Source of the DNA: Belnapia sp. F-4-1
GTDB taxonomy: Bacteria > Pseudomonadota > Alphaproteobacteria > Acetobacterales > Acetobacteraceae
Assembly: GCF_000802185.1 (NCBI RefSeq)
Contig: NZ_KN676113.1
Span: 2,828,856 to 2,892,855, forward strand
Reading direction: 5' to 3'
Length of the DNA stretch: 64,000 nucleotides
Positions 1-8,918 of this stretch are shown here, piece by piece (within the stretch, counting starts at the first letter, position 1; each line of letters begins with the position of its first letter). The notes under the pieces were generated by a model. The model worked only from the letters and a program-made list of their open reading frames with translations. It was not told the origin of the DNA and did no database searches. The translations under genes were made by a program, and so were the position numbers.

Positions 1-411
1 CTCCAGGTCGCCCGCGACGGGGAGGGGGCGCAGAAGCTCATCCAGATCGACGTCACCGGCGCCGTCAGCGCCAAGTCGGCCCACCGCATCGCCATGGCCA
101 TCGCCAACTCGCCCCTGGTGAAGACCGCCATCGCCGGCGAGGACGCCAATTGGGGCCGCATCGTCATGGCCGTCGGCAAGTCCGGCGAGCCGGCCGACCG
201 CGACAAGCTCGGCATCGCCGTCGGCGGCACCTGGATGGCGCAGGAGGGCGGCGTCGTCCCCGGCTATGACGAGGCCCCCGTCGTCGCCCATATGAAGGGC
301 CGCGAGGTCGAGATCACCGTCGATATCGGCCTCGGCCGCGGCAAGGCCCGCGTCTGGACCTGCGACCTGACCCACGGCTACATCGACATCAACGGCTCCT
401 ACCGGAGCTGA
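1..411 (+). CDS. argJ: ArgJ, glutamate N-acetyltransferase / ornithine acetyltransferase, C-terminal part
   Basis: The reading frame is open from the first base, so the gene starts outside the window; 136 C-terminal residues are visible. ArgJ moves the acetyl group from N-acetylornithine to glutamate in the cyclic arginine pathway, and bifunctional forms also use acetyl-CoA. The segment has the family's conserved [14 protein letters not shown] stretch and ends with the typical [12 protein letters not shown]. The precursor is normally cut at an internal Thr into alpha and beta chains; that site lies upstream and cannot be checked. The last 13 bases overlap the 3' end of the convergent PIN-domain toxin gene. 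Confidence 0.95.
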   Translation, partial: LQVARDGEGAQKLIQIDVTGAVSAKSAHRIAMAIANSPLVKTAIAGEDANWGRIVMAVGKSGEPADRDKLGIAVGGTWMAQEGGVVPGYDEAPVVAHMKGREVEITVDIGLGRGKARVWTCDLTHGYIDINGSYRS

Positions 412-851
412 AACGGGTCGAGCACTTCGAGCCCCATCGGCGCGAAGTGCTGCATGTTCCGCGTCGCCAGCACCAGCCCATGGGCGCGGGCGATGCAGGC
501 CAGGGTGAGGTCGGCGAAGCCCGGCTCCATCCCTGCGAGGCGCGCCGTCCGGGCCAGCGCCCGCGCCTCCAGCGCCGCCCTGGCATCAAAGCCGAGCACC
601 CGCTCCGGATAGGCCGCCAGCACCGCCCGCAGCCAGGCGGCGAGATCGGCCGCATGCCGCACCGCCCCCGACGCCTCCCGCGCCCCGATCCCCGCCGCGA
701 TCTCGGCGACCGCGATCACCGGCAGGAACAGCCGGTCCTGGTTGTCCAGCACCCAGTCCCGCGCCGCACGCTTCGCCGCATCCGGTACGCCCCGCCGGTC
801 GGGCGCCGTGGCCGAGACGACATTGGTGTCGAGCAGGAACCCCCCGCTCAC
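399..851 (-). CDS. VapC-like PIN-domain ribonuclease toxin
   Basis: 150 residues, the usual size of a VapC toxin. PIN-domain toxins are Mg-dependent RNases that cut tRNA or rRNA when the partner antitoxin is degraded. The acidic catalytic residues are in the expected order: D8 in LLDTNVVS, E50 in IAVAEIAAG and D114 in GFADLTLA, followed by the late TRN motif at residues 130-132. The start codon overlaps the antitoxin stop by four bases (ATGA), which indicates translational coupling. Its 3' end overlaps argJ by 13 bp on the opposite strand. Toxin function is inferred from the intact motifs and the paired antitoxin. Confidence 0.88.
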   Translation of the reverse strand: MSGGFLLDTNVVSATAPDRRGVPDAAKRAARDWVLDNQDRLFLPVIAVAEIAAGIGAREASGAVRHAADLAAWLRAVLAAYPERVLGFDARAALEARALARTARLAGMEPGFADLTLACIARAHGLVLATRNMQHFAPMGLEVLDPFQLR

Positions 852-1117
852 AGCTCCAGGTCGCGCACCGGCGCCGGATCGCGTCCGACCTCATCGCCCT
901 CGGGAAAGGCCAGCAACAGATCGGCGAAGGAGGGCTGCGCCCCGGTCAGCCGCTGCCACTCGGCATAGCCGAGCACCACCGCCACCTTCTCCCCATGTCG
1001 CGTGACGACGCTCGGCTCGCCCTGCGCCGCCTTCTCGACCACCGCCGAGAAGCCGGACTTCGCATCGCGCAGCTGCAATTCGACCATGCCAAACCCTTGT
1101 GTGACCACAGTGGTCAT
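848..1117 (-). CDS. Phd/YefM-family antitoxin
   Basis: About 89 residues. The N-terminal half has the Phd/YefM pattern: LRDAKSGFSAVVEKAAQGEP followed by VVTRHGEKVAVVLGYAEWQRL. This fold binds DNA and dimerises. The acidic C-terminal tail is where such antitoxins wrap their toxin. The chosen ATG has a GAGGAG four bases upstream; an internal ATG at 1087, closer to the family's usual N-terminus, is a real alternative. A perfect palindrome at 1102-1116 sits at the start of the gene and is a candidate autoregulatory operator. The gene is coupled to the toxin by an ATGA overlap. Confidence 0.83.
   Translation of the reverse strand: MTTVVTQGFGMVELQLRDAKSGFSAVVEKAAQGEPSVVTRHGEKVAVVLGYAEWQRLTGAQPSFADLLLAFPEGDEVGRDPAPVRDLEL
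1102..1116. promoter_or_regulatory. Perfect 7+1+7 palindrome, candidate Phd-VapC operator
   Basis: TGACCAC-A-GTGGTCA is a perfect inverted repeat at the 5' end of the antitoxin gene, next to a TATATG that could act as a -10 box. Antitoxins of the Phd family repress their own promoter through short palindromes in this position. The operator role is inferred; only the symmetry is seen. Confidence 0.5.
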
Positions 1118-1129
1118 ATAACTCCTCAA

Positions 1130-2515
1130 CTACTCCGCCGCCAGTGCCTTCCCGCCCAGCTCCGCCCAGGCCGCATCCAGCCCCGCCCGGAACCGGGCGC
1201 ACATCTCCCCGATCTCCTTGGCGGTGATAATGAGCGGCGGCGTGAAGGCGATGCGGTCCCCGATCGCCCGCACGATCAGCCCCGCCGCCTGGCACCGCTC
1301 CTGCACCAGCAGCCCCGCCTTGGCCGCAGCGGGGAAGGGGGCCTTGGTCGCCTTGTCCGCCACCAGCTCGACGCCGGCGATCAGCCCGACGCCCCGCACG
1401 TCGCCCACCAGCGGATGGTCCCGCAGCGCCCCCAGCCCCTCGAGGAAGGCGGGCGAGACGGCGCGGACATGGCCGAGGATGTCCCGCTCCTCGTAAATCG
1501 CCAGCGTCTCGAGCGCGACCGCGCAGGCCACAGGGTGCCCGCCATAGGTGAAGCCATGGCCGAAGCTGCCGTGCTTCCGGCTCCCTTCCATCAGCGCGGC
1601 ATGGATCGGGTCCGAGATCAGCAGCGCCGAGAGCGGCTGGTAGCTCGCCGTCAGCTGCTTGGCCGAGACCAGCATGTCCGGCCGCATCCCATAGGTTTCG
1701 GAGCCCCAGAGATTGCCCGTCCGCCCGAAGCCGCAGATCACCTCATCGGCGACGAGCAGGATGTCGTGGCGCGTGAGGATCGGCTGGATGAGATCGAAAT
1801 ACCCCCGCGGCGGGGTGATCGCCCCACCCCCACCCTGCACCGGCTCGGCGAAGAGCGCGGCGATGGTCTCCGCGCCCTCCCGCTCGATCAGCGCTTCCAG
1901 CTCGGCGGCCATCCGCGCGCTGAACTGCTCCTCGCTCTCCCCCTCCTGCCCGAAGCGGTAGTAGTTGGGATTGGAGAGATGCAGGAACCGCTCGCCCAGC
2001 GGCAGGTCGAAATCCGCCTGCATATGCGGCTGGCCGGAGAGCGAGGCCGTCGCCACCGTGTTCCCGTGATAGCCGCGCACCCGCCCGATCAGCTTCTTCT
2101 TCTGCGGCTTGCCGCGGATGTTGTTGTAGTACCAGATCAGCTTGATCGCCGCGTCATTGGCCTCCGACCCGCTGCACTGGAAGAGCACATGGCCGAGCCC
2201 CTCCGGCGCGATGGCCGCCAGCTTCTCGGCCAGCCGGACGCTCGGCTCATGCCCCTTCTGGAAGAAGGTGTGGTAGTAGGGCAGGGCGAGCATCTGCTTG
2301 TAGGCCGCCTCCGCCAGCCGCCGCTCGGAGAAGCCGAGCGAGGCGCACCACAGCCCTGCCATCGCCTCGATATACTCCCGCCCCTCGGTATCGGTGACGC
2401 GCACCCCATCCCCCCGCGCGATGAGGATGGCCCCTTCCGCCTCATGCGCCCCGAGATCGGTCTGCTGATGGACGAGATGCGCCAGGTCGGCGGCGTGGAG
2501 GCTGTTCGGACGCAT
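1130..2515 (-). CDS. Class III (omega) aminotransferase
   Basis: 461 residues, PLP-dependent fold type I. Class III enzymes move amino groups from omega-amines such as putrescine, beta-alanine or taurine to a keto acid. Visible motifs: the PLP-phosphate loop FQCSGSEAND, RVRGYHGNTVATASLSG, the cofactor-ring aspartate in LLVADEVICGFGRTG, the Schiff-base lysine in MLVSAKQLTASYQPLSALL, and HGFTYGGHPVACAVAL. The ATG at 2515 is chosen because AGGAG precedes it; a longer in-frame extension upstream lacks family similarity. The amine substrate cannot be read from the sequence. The gene is close enough to the toxin-antitoxin pair that the pair's promoter would lie in its 3' end. Confidence 0.9.
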   Translation of the reverse strand: MRPNSLHAADLAHLVHQQTDLGAHEAEGAILIARGDGVRVTDTEGREYIEAMAGLWCASLGFSERRLAEAAYKQMLALPYYHTFFQKGHEPSVRLAEKLAAIAPEGLGHVLFQCSGSEANDAAIKLIWYYNNIRGKPQKKKLIGRVRGYHGNTVATASLSGQPHMQADFDLPLGERFLHLSNPNYYRFGQEGESEEQFSARMAAELEALIEREGAETIAALFAEPVQGGGGAITPPRGYFDLIQPILTRHDILLVADEVICGFGRTGNLWGSETYGMRPDMLVSAKQLTASYQPLSALLISDPIHAALMEGSRKHGSFGHGFTYGGHPVACAVALETLAIYEERDILGHVRAVSPAFLEGLGALRDHPLVGDVRGVGLIAGVELVADKATKAPFPAAAKAGLLVQERCQAAGLIVRAIGDRIAFTPPLIITAKEIGEMCARFRAGLDAAWAELGGKALAAE

Positions 2516-2731
2516 CGGCGGGGCTCCTCTGGGCTTGCGCCATCGTGCGGCGCACACCCCCGCCCTGCAAGATCCTTGCCTCGCCGGTCCCATCGCGTTA
2601 TAGGAATATTCACCGAAGGCGAAGCCGTGCCTGAAGGCTGGCTCGGCAACCCGCCTAAAACCTTGAAACCCTAAATTCCACGGGCGAAACCGAGCCTGCC
2701 CAAGGGTCTGACCCTTCGGGGCTTCAGGATC

Positions 2732-3574
2732 TCAACCCAGTCGCGCCGCGATCCGCCCGACTTCCGCCAGCACCGCGCTCCGCTCCGCGTCGCTCCCCCG
2801 CGCGCCTTCGAGATAGGCGGCGACGATCACCGGCGCCCGCCCTGGCGGCCAGGCGATGGCGACGTCGTTGGTCGGCACCAGCGGCGCCGGCCCCGTCCCG
2901 GTCTTGTCGCCGACCCGCCATCCCACCGGCATCCCGGCCCTGATCCGCGCATCGCCCGTCCGGCACCCGACCAGCCACCCCGCCAGCCGCTCCCGCGAGT
3001 CCGTCGACAGCGCCTCGCCCAGCAGCAGCCGTTGCATCGTCCGGGCCATGGCGAGCGGCGTCGTCGTATCCCGCTCATCCCCGGGCGGCACCACATTCAG
3101 CTCCGGCTCCCGCCGATCAAGCCGCGTCACCCCGTCGCCGAGCCCGCGCAGCCAGGCGGTCAGCCCCGCCGGCCCACCGAAGCTGTCGAGCATCAGGTTG
3201 GCGGCCGTGTTGTCGCTGAGCACCACCGCCGCCTCGCAGATCGTCCCCATGCCGAGGCCGCCCGCCTCCGCCCCCGGCCCCGTCGTCGGCGAATAGGGCA
3301 CCAGCGCCTCCCGCCCATAGGCGACGTGCCGGTCGAGCCGCTCCTCGCCCGCATCGACCCGCGCCAGCACCCGCGCCGCAGCGAGGTGCTTGAAGGTGCT
3401 GCACAGCGCGAACCGCTCCTCCCCCCGATGCGCCAGCATCCGCCCGCTGCCGGTATCGAGGATGGCCACGCCAAGCCGCCCGCCCTGCCGCGCCTCCAGC
3501 GTCGCCAACCCTTCGGCCGCGGCGGCCGGCATCGCCAGCACCACACCCGCCGCCAGAACCGTCCTTCGCCTCAC
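2732..3574 (-). CDS. Class A serine beta-lactamase coupled to leuD
   Basis: 280 residues with a short N-terminal export signal (MRRRTVLAAGVVLAMPAAAA), so periplasmic. All class A motifs are present: STFK at residues 59-62, SDN at 120-122, EPELN with the general base E156, and KTG at 224-226. It should therefore be active on penams or cephems; the spectrum cannot be predicted. The start is a GTG whose last two bases are shared with the leuD stop (GTGA), so the gene is probably translated from the leuCD message. That placement in a biosynthetic operon is unusual. The residue before the active-site Ser is Cys, but no partner Cys is seen beside KTG as in KPC. Confidence 0.92.
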   Translation of the reverse strand: MRRRTVLAAGVVLAMPAAAAEGLATLEARQGGRLGVAILDTGSGRMLAHRGEERFALCSTFKHLAAARVLARVDAGEERLDRHVAYGREALVPYSPTTGPGAEAGGLGMGTICEAAVVLSDNTAANLMLDSFGGPAGLTAWLRGLGDGVTRLDRREPELNVVPPGDERDTTTPLAMARTMQRLLLGEALSTDSRERLAGWLVGCRTGDARIRAGMPVGWRVGDKTGTGPAPLVPTNDVAIAWPPGRAPVIVAAYLEGARGSDAERSAVLAEVGRIAARLG

Positions 3575-4176
3575 CGCGCATTCTCCCGCCCATAGCGCCG
3601 CTCGAAGGCGGCGATCTCGTCTTCCAGGGACAGCGTCAGCCCGATCTCGTCCAGCCCCTCCAGCAGGCAATGCCGCGCGAAGGGATCGACCTCGAACCCG
3701 TGCACCGAACCATCGGGGAAGGTCACCTCCAGCGTTCGCAGATCGACCGTGACCTCGGCCCCCGGCGCCGCCTCGATTTGCCCGATCAGCGCCGCCACCG
3801 CCTCTGCAGGCAGCACCACCGGCAGCAGCCCGTTCTTCATCCCGTTGGTGCGGAAGATGTCGCCGAAGCTGGGCGCGATCGCGCAGCGGAACCCCGCATC
3901 GAACAGCGCCCAGACCGCGCTCTCCCGCGACGACCCGCAGGCGAAATTCCGCCCCGCCAGGATGATCCGCGCCGCCCCGAACACCTCCCGGTTCAGCGGA
4001 AATTCCGGGTCCCGCTCCCCCGTCCCTGGCACCCGTCGCGCATCGTGGAAGAGGAAGTCGCCGTGGTTGACCTCCCTCGGTCTGGAAAGGAAGCGCGCCG
4101 GGATGATCTGGTCGGTGTCGATATTCGGCCGCGGCAGCGGCACCGCCGCCGAGGTGAGCCGGGTGAAGGCCTCCAT
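3571..4176 (-). CDS. leuD: LeuD, 3-isopropylmalate dehydratase small subunit
   Basis: 201 residues, normal for LeuD. With LeuC it isomerises 2-isopropylmalate to 3-isopropylmalate in leucine synthesis. Family motifs: NIDTDQIIPARFL near the N-terminus, NFACGSSRESAVWAL (substrate-binding swivel domain) and FGDIFRTNGMKNGLLPV. The ATG lies one base after the leuC stop. Its own stop overlaps the GTG start of the beta-lactamase gene. Expression is expected from the leuC promoter in the 5594-5823 region. Confidence 0.96.
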   Translation of the reverse strand: MEAFTRLTSAAVPLPRPNIDTDQIIPARFLSRPREVNHGDFLFHDARRVPGTGERDPEFPLNREVFGAARIILAGRNFACGSSRESAVWALFDAGFRCAIAPSFGDIFRTNGMKNGLLPVVLPAEAVAALIGQIEAAPGAEVTVDLRTLEVTFPDGSVHGFEVDPFARHCLLEGLDEIGLTLSLEDEIAAFERRYGRENAR

Positions 4177-4177
4177 C

Positions 4178-5593
4178 TCAGCCGCCCCCCGCCAGCAGCC
4201 GCCGCACATCGGTGAAATGCCCCGAAACGGCGGCGGCGGCCGCCATCGCCGGGCTGACGAGGTGCGTCCGCGCCCCCGGCCCTTGCCGCCCCATGAAATT
4301 CCGGTTGCTGGTGGAGGCGACGCGGCTGCCGGGCCGGGCGATGTCGCCATTCATGCCGACGCACATCGAACACCCCGGCTCCCGCCAGTCGAAGCCCGCG
4401 CCGCGGAAGACCTCGTGCAGCCCCTCCGCCTCGGCTTGGCGCTTCACCGCCTCGCTGCCGGGGACCACCCAGGCCTCGACGCTCTCCGCCACGCGCCGCC
4501 CCCGCGCCACGGCGGCAGCGGCGCGCAGATCCTCGATCCGCGAATTGGTGCAGGAGCCGATGAAGACGCGGTCGACTGCCAACCCCTCCAGCGCCATCCC
4601 CGGCGCGAGGCCCATATAGTCGAGCGTCCGCGCAAGGGTCTCGCGCCGCTCGGCATCGGCGGCGGCCTCCGGTCCCGGCACCGTGCCCCCGATCGGCAGC
4701 GCCTCCTCCGGGCTGTTGCCCCAGGTGACCATCGGCTCGATGGCGCCGCCGTCGAGCGTCACCTCCGCATCGAACACCGCCCCCGAATCACTCGGCAGCG
4801 CCCGCCAGCGCGCGAGCGCCGCCTCCCAATCCTCCGGCGCATAGGCCCGCCCGGCGAGATAGTCGAAGGCCAGCTCGTCCGGCGCCACCATTCCGGCCCG
4901 TCCACCCGCCTCGATCGACATGTTGCAGAGCGTCAGCCGCCCCTCCATCGAGAGGCCGGCGATGGCGCTGCCGGCATACTCGATCACATGCCCCGTCGCC
5001 CCCGCCGCGCCGATGCGGGCGATGATGGCGAGGATCACGTCCTTCGCCGAAACACCCTCGCCGAGCCGCCCGTCCACCGTGATGCGCATGGTCTTGGGCT
5101 TGCGCTGCCACAGCGTCTGCGTCGCCAGCACATGCGCCACCTCGCTGCTGCCGATGCCGAAGGCCAGCGCCCCGAGCGCCCCATGCGTGCTGGTATGGCT
5201 GTCGCCGCAGACGATCAGCATCCCCGGCTGGGAGAGGCCGAGCTCCGGCCCGATCACATGCACGATGCCCTGCTCCGGCCCGCCAAGGCCGAAATGCCGG
5301 ATGCCATGCTCCTCGGAATTGCGGGCGAGCTGCTCGATCATCTCGCGGTGGCGCGGGTCGCGGATGTCATCGAGCCGGCGGCTGTCGGTCGGGGCGTAAT
5401 GGTCCGGCACGGTGAAGATCCGCTCCGGCGCCCGCGGCGCCAGCCCCCGCCGCCTGAGCGCCGCGAAGGCCGCAGCACCCCCTTCATGCACCAGGTGCCG
5501 GTCGACATAGAGCAGCGTCTGCCCGTCCTCCCGCTCCAGGACGCGATGGCGCTCCCAGATCTTCTCGAACATCGTCCTCGGCGCCTCGGACAT
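4178..5593 (-). CDS. leuC: LeuC, 3-isopropylmalate dehydratase large subunit
   Basis: 471 residues, full length for the bacterial aconitase-family subunit. The [4Fe-4S] cluster ligands are in GSCTNSR and PGCSMCVG; the substrate region includes [20 protein letters not shown]. It forms a heterodimer with LeuD and acts in the cytoplasm in leucine synthesis. The ATG at 5593 is preferred over the in-frame ATG at 5611 because GGAGGA lies about six bases before it. It leads a leuC-leuD-beta-lactamase unit with almost no spacing between genes. Confidence 0.96.
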   Translation of the reverse strand: MSEAPRTMFEKIWERHRVLEREDGQTLLYVDRHLVHEGGAAAFAALRRRGLAPRAPERIFTVPDHYAPTDSRRLDDIRDPRHREMIEQLARNSEEHGIRHFGLGGPEQGIVHVIGPELGLSQPGMLIVCGDSHTSTHGALGALAFGIGSSEVAHVLATQTLWQRKPKTMRITVDGRLGEGVSAKDVILAIIARIGAAGATGHVIEYAGSAIAGLSMEGRLTLCNMSIEAGGRAGMVAPDELAFDYLAGRAYAPEDWEAALARWRALPSDSGAVFDAEVTLDGGAIEPMVTWGNSPEEALPIGGTVPGPEAAADAERRETLARTLDYMGLAPGMALEGLAVDRVFIGSCTNSRIEDLRAAAAVARGRRVAESVEAWVVPGSEAVKRQAEAEGLHEVFRGAGFDWREPGCSMCVGMNGDIARPGSRVASTSNRNFMGRQGPGARTHLVSPAMAAAAAVSGHFTDVRRLLAGGG

Positions 5594-5832
5594 GGCTTCC
5601 TCCGCCTGCATTGTGCCGATCCTGCGGCGGGGGAGGGGTGTGGTCCAGAGCGGATCGCCGAAGCGCGGCATCGCCCGGAGGCGTGAATCCGCTGTCCGCG
5701 CCAAGCCACCGCGGCGCAATGCGCTGCGGTGGGGGCAGATGCGCGGAGCCATGCCTTTCCCTCGCCGTTGATCCTGGCGATGCTGCCTCACCGCCCCATC
5801 TCGAGGGCCAAGCACACGAGGGAATGCCCGCT

Positions 5833-7035
5833 ATGCAGGCTGCCAGCTGGACCCGGCCAGAACTGCGCTCGCTGACCCTCGTCTCCGGCGCGCATATGGT
5901 CAGCCACATCCACCAGCTCGTCCTGCCGCCGCTCTTCCCCCTGCTGCGCGACAAGCTCGGCGTCTCCTTCGTCGAGCTGGCGCTGGCGCTGACGCTCTAC
6001 AACATCGTCTCCGGCGTCACCCAGGCACCGCTCGGCTATGCGGTGGACCGCTACGGCTCGCGCCGGGTGCTGGTGGCGGGGCTCGGCCTCGGCGCCTTTG
6101 CCCTCGTCCTGCTGGCGGCGATGCCGACCTACCCGGTGCTGCTGGTCTCGGCGGCGCTGCTCGGCCTGGCGAACGCGGTCTACCACCCGGCGGATTACGA
6201 GATCCTCGGCCGCTCCATCGGCGAGGAGCGGATCGGCCGCGCCTTCTCCATCCACACTTTCTCCGGCTATCTCGGCGGGGCGATGGCCCCGGCGCTGATG
6301 CTCGGCCTCTCCAGCCTCGCCGGGCTCGAGGCAGCACTCGGCGCGGCCGGAGGGCTTGCCATCCTCGCCGCCCTGCCGCTCGCCTTCGCCCGCGACGAGG
6401 CCCCCGCGCCCCGCGCCGCCGCAGCCAAATCGGCCAAGGCGCCGGCCGAATCGGTGCTGACGCCGGCCGTCATCATGCTGACGGTCTTCTTCACCCTGCT
6501 CGCCCTCTCGCTCGGCGGCATCCAGAACTTCTCGGTAGTGGCGCTGGTGAACGGCCGCGGCGTCGACTTCGCCGCGGCCAATGTCGCGCTCAGCGCCTTC
6601 CTGCTGCTGAGCGCCTTCGGCGTGCTGGCCGGCGGCATCATCGCCGACCGCACCACGCGCCATGGCGACGTGGCGAGCCTCGGCTTCGGCCTCACCGGGG
6701 CACTGATCGGCCTGGTCGGGCTGGTGCCGCTCGGGCCGGCGGTGCTGATCGGCGTGATGGGGCTGGCGGGCTTCTTCTCCGGCATGATCATGCCCTCGCG
6801 CGACATGCTGGTGCGCGCCGCGGCGCCGCCCGGTGCGGTCGGCCGGGTCTTCGGCATCGTGACGACGGGCTTCAACATCGGCGGCGCGGTGGGGCCGATG
6901 ATCTACGGCGCGCTGATGGACCATGGCCGGCCGCTGCTGGTCTTCGCCGCCTCGGTCTGCTTCATCCTGGCGACCATGGCGATGGCCTTCGTCGGCGAGC
7001 GCCGCTTCAAGCGGCCGGCGGCCGCCGTCGAGTGA
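5833..7035 (+). CDS. MFS transporter, fosmidomycin-resistance (Fsr)-like
   Basis: About 400 residues with twelve likely membrane segments in two halves joined by an Ala/Lys-rich cytoplasmic loop (around [16 protein letters not shown]). The N-terminus [18 protein letters not shown] and the loop 2-3 motif [16 protein letters not shown] match Fsr-type major facilitator proteins, which are proton-driven drug exporters. The substrate is unknown. GAGGGA lies nine bases before the ATG at 5833; an ATG at 5824 directly abuts that site and is less likely. A TctC-type binding protein follows 28 bases later, probably in the same operon, although MFS carriers do not use binding proteins. Confidence 0.86.
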   Translation: MQAASWTRPELRSLTLVSGAHMVSHIHQLVLPPLFPLLRDKLGVSFVELALALTLYNIVSGVTQAPLGYAVDRYGSRRVLVAGLGLGAFALVLLAAMPTYPVLLVSAALLGLANAVYHPADYEILGRSIGEERIGRAFSIHTFSGYLGGAMAPALMLGLSSLAGLEAALGAAGGLAILAALPLAFARDEAPAPRAAAAKSAKAPAESVLTPAVIMLTVFFTLLALSLGGIQNFSVVALVNGRGVDFAAANVALSAFLLLSAFGVLAGGIIADRTTRHGDVASLGFGLTGALIGLVGLVPLGPAVLIGVMGLAGFFSGMIMPSRDMLVRAAAPPGAVGRVFGIVTTGFNIGGAVGPMIYGALMDHGRPLLVFAASVCFILATMAMAFVGERRFKRPAAAVE

Positions 7036-7063
7036 ACCAGGACGACCGGGAGGAATACAGGAG

Positions 7064-8047
7064 ATGAGTGGCTTCGCTTCAATGACCCGGCGCGCCGCGC
7101 TCGGGGCAGGCGCCGCCCTGCTGGCCGCGCGGGGCGCCCGGGCGGCCGGCTATCCGGACCGGCCCGTCCGCATCGTCGTCCCCTACACGCCGGGCGGCAC
7201 CACCGACGTCGCCGCCCGCTTCGTGGCGGAGCCGCTGTCGAAGGCGCTCGGCCAGCCCGTGGTGGTGGAGAACCGGCCCGGCGCCAACAGCATCGTCGGC
7301 GCCGGCGCGGTCGCCGCCAGCTCGCCCGATGGCTACAGCTTCGCCGTGGTGATCGGCGCCCATGCCGCCAATGCCACGCTCTACAAGGGCAAGCTGCCCT
7401 TCGACCCGGTGGCGAGCTTCGCCCCGGTCTCGCTGATGATGCTGGCGCCGCTGGTGCTCGGCGCCAATCCCCGCCTGCCCTTCACCGACCTGCCCGGGAT
7501 GCTGGCCTATGCCAAGGCGCGGCCGGGCGCGTTGAACTACGGCTCGAGCGGCATCGGCGCCGCGGCCCACCTGACCATGGAGGACCTGCAGGTCCGCACC
7601 GGTACCCAGATGGTGCATGTGCCCTATCGCGGCACGGCGCCGGCGCTGCAGGACCTGCTCTCCGGCAATATCGGCGTGATGTTCGACAGCTATTCCTCGC
7701 TGCGGGCGCAGTTCGAGAGCGGCGCCGTCCGCCCGATCGGCTTCGCCAGCGCCACGCGCCCGGCCTGGGCGCCAAACATCCCGACCCTGAGCGAGGGCGG
7801 CCTGCCGGATTTCGTCTCCAGCACCTGGTGCCTGCTGCTCGCCCCGGCCAATACGCCGCGCGAGATCGTCGAGCGCGTCTCGGCCGAGGTGGCGAAGATC
7901 GTCAAAGATCCGGCCGCGACCGAGCGGCTGCGCGGCCTGGGTTTCGACGCGGTCGGCAGCAGCCCGGAGGAAGCCGGGACCTTTCTTCGCGGCGAGGTGG
8001 AGCGCTGGGCCAAGGTCATCACCGCGGCCAACGTCACCGTCGAGTAA
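7064..8047 (+). CDS. TctC/Bug-family periplasmic solute-binding protein
   Basis: 327 residues. A twin-arginine-like or Sec signal at the N-terminus (MTRRAALGAGAALLAARGARA) is followed by the Bug-family opening YPDRPVRIVVPYTPGGTTDV. Further motifs are PVVVENRPGAN and GSSGIGAAAHLTMEDL. These proteins feed carboxylates to tripartite tricarboxylate transporters, and many are orphans in Acetobacteraceae and Burkholderiales. No TctA or TctB partner is in the window. A GGGAGGAA seven bases before the ATG fixes the start. It lies directly after the MFS gene. Confidence 0.93.
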   Translation: MSGFASMTRRAALGAGAALLAARGARAAGYPDRPVRIVVPYTPGGTTDVAARFVAEPLSKALGQPVVVENRPGANSIVGAGAVAASSPDGYSFAVVIGAHAANATLYKGKLPFDPVASFAPVSLMMLAPLVLGANPRLPFTDLPGMLAYAKARPGALNYGSSGIGAAAHLTMEDLQVRTGTQMVHVPYRGTAPALQDLLSGNIGVMFDSYSSLRAQFESGAVRPIGFASATRPAWAPNIPTLSEGGLPDFVSSTWCLLLAPANTPREIVERVSAEVAKIVKDPAATERLRGLGFDAVGSSPEEAGTFLRGEVERWAKVITAANVTVE

Positions 8048-8049
8048 GG

Positions 8050-8829
8050 CTACCGCCCGGTGAAGTCCGGGCGGCGGCGGCCGAGGAAGGCAGCGACGCC
8101 CTCGGCGAAATCCGCCGTCCCGGCCGAGGCGAGGAAGGCTGCTTCCTCGGCGGCGAGCTGGGTCGGCAGGTCGCGGCCTGCCGCCCCGCGGAGCAGCGCC
8201 TTGGCCCGGCCGAAGGCGGCCGTCGGCCCGCTGGCGAGCTGCTGCGCCAGCGTCTCCGTCGCCGCCTCCAGCTCGGCGGCTGGCACGACCCGGTTCACCA
8301 GCCCGGCGGCGAGCGCCGCCCGCCCGTCCAGCTCCTCGCCGAGCATCGCCAGCCCCATCGCCCCGCGCAGGCCGAGCAGGCGCGGCAACACCCAGCTCCC
8401 GCCGCAATCCGGCACGGTGCCGAGCTTCAGGTAGCCGAGGGCGAAGCGCGCATCCTCCGCCGCGATGATGAGATCGGCCCCGAGGGCGAGGGAGAAGCCG
8501 CCCCCCGCCGCCGCGCCCTGCACGCTGGCAAGCACCGGGACGGGGAGGGCGGCGAGCCCGGCCACCGCCTCGTGCATCGGCTGCAGGATATGGCGGATCT
8601 CGGCCAATGCCTGCGGCCCCTGAAAGGCCGAGATGTCGCCGCCCGCCATGAAGGCCCGCCCGGCGCCGCAAAGCACGACGCATCGGAGATCGGGGTCCTG
8701 CGGCAGGGCATCGACGGCTTCGCGGAAGGCCGCGGCCATGGCGGCATCGATGGCGTTCAGCCGCTCCGGCCGGTTGAAGCGGAGGCGGGTGACGGCGCCG
8801 GAGCGCTCGACGAGGAGGGGGTTCGACAT
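8050..8829 (-). CDS. Enoyl-CoA hydratase/isomerase family protein
   Basis: 259 residues, crotonase fold. The oxyanion-hole segments are GRAFMAGGDISAF and QGAAAGGGFSLALGADLIIA, and the N-terminus has FNRPERLNAID. The second catalytic-Glu position of classical hydratases reads GYLKLGTVPDCGGSW, where an Asp-Cys replaces the usual pattern, so the exact acyl-CoA substrate and reaction are open. ATG 8829 is used; an in-frame GTG five codons upstream is the alternative. It ends just two bases from the convergent TctC gene and starts close to the rpsA terminator. Confidence 0.88.
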   Translation of the reverse strand: MSNPLLVERSGAVTRLRFNRPERLNAIDAAMAAAFREAVDALPQDPDLRCVVLCGAGRAFMAGGDISAFQGPQALAEIRHILQPMHEAVAGLAALPVPVLASVQGAAAGGGFSLALGADLIIAAEDARFALGYLKLGTVPDCGGSWVLPRLLGLRGAMGLAMLGEELDGRAALAAGLVNRVVPAAELEAATETLAQQLASGPTAAFGRAKALLRGAAGRDLPTQLAAEEAAFLASAGTADFAEGVAAFLGRRRPDFTGR

Positions 8830-8857
8830 GGGGCGAGACTGCACCCGCCGCGCGCAT

Positions 8858-8888
8858 AAAAAAAGCCGGCAGGGGTGCCCCCGCCGGC
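8858..8888 (-). terminator. Rho-independent terminator of rpsA
   Basis: On the minus strand a GC-rich hairpin (arms GCCGGC plus GGGG/CCCC, short loop, one mismatch) is followed by seven Ts. It begins about 30 bases after the rpsA stop, the expected place for the end of the aroA-cmk-rpsA transcript. Confidence 0.88.
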
Positions 8889-8918
8889 CTCGTCTGGTTT
8901 GCCCGAAGGGCCCGAGGA

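Noticed and set aside
995-2674. A 559-codon plus-strand frame across the aminotransferase gene
   Set aside because: Arg/His/Pro-rich shadow of the class III aminotransferase, which has all its motifs on the minus strand.
2702-2716. Terminator behind the beta-lactamase gene (AAGGGTC-T-GACCCTT)
   Set aside because: The palindrome leaves a usable stem of only about five pairs with no T run, so it is not listed as a terminator.
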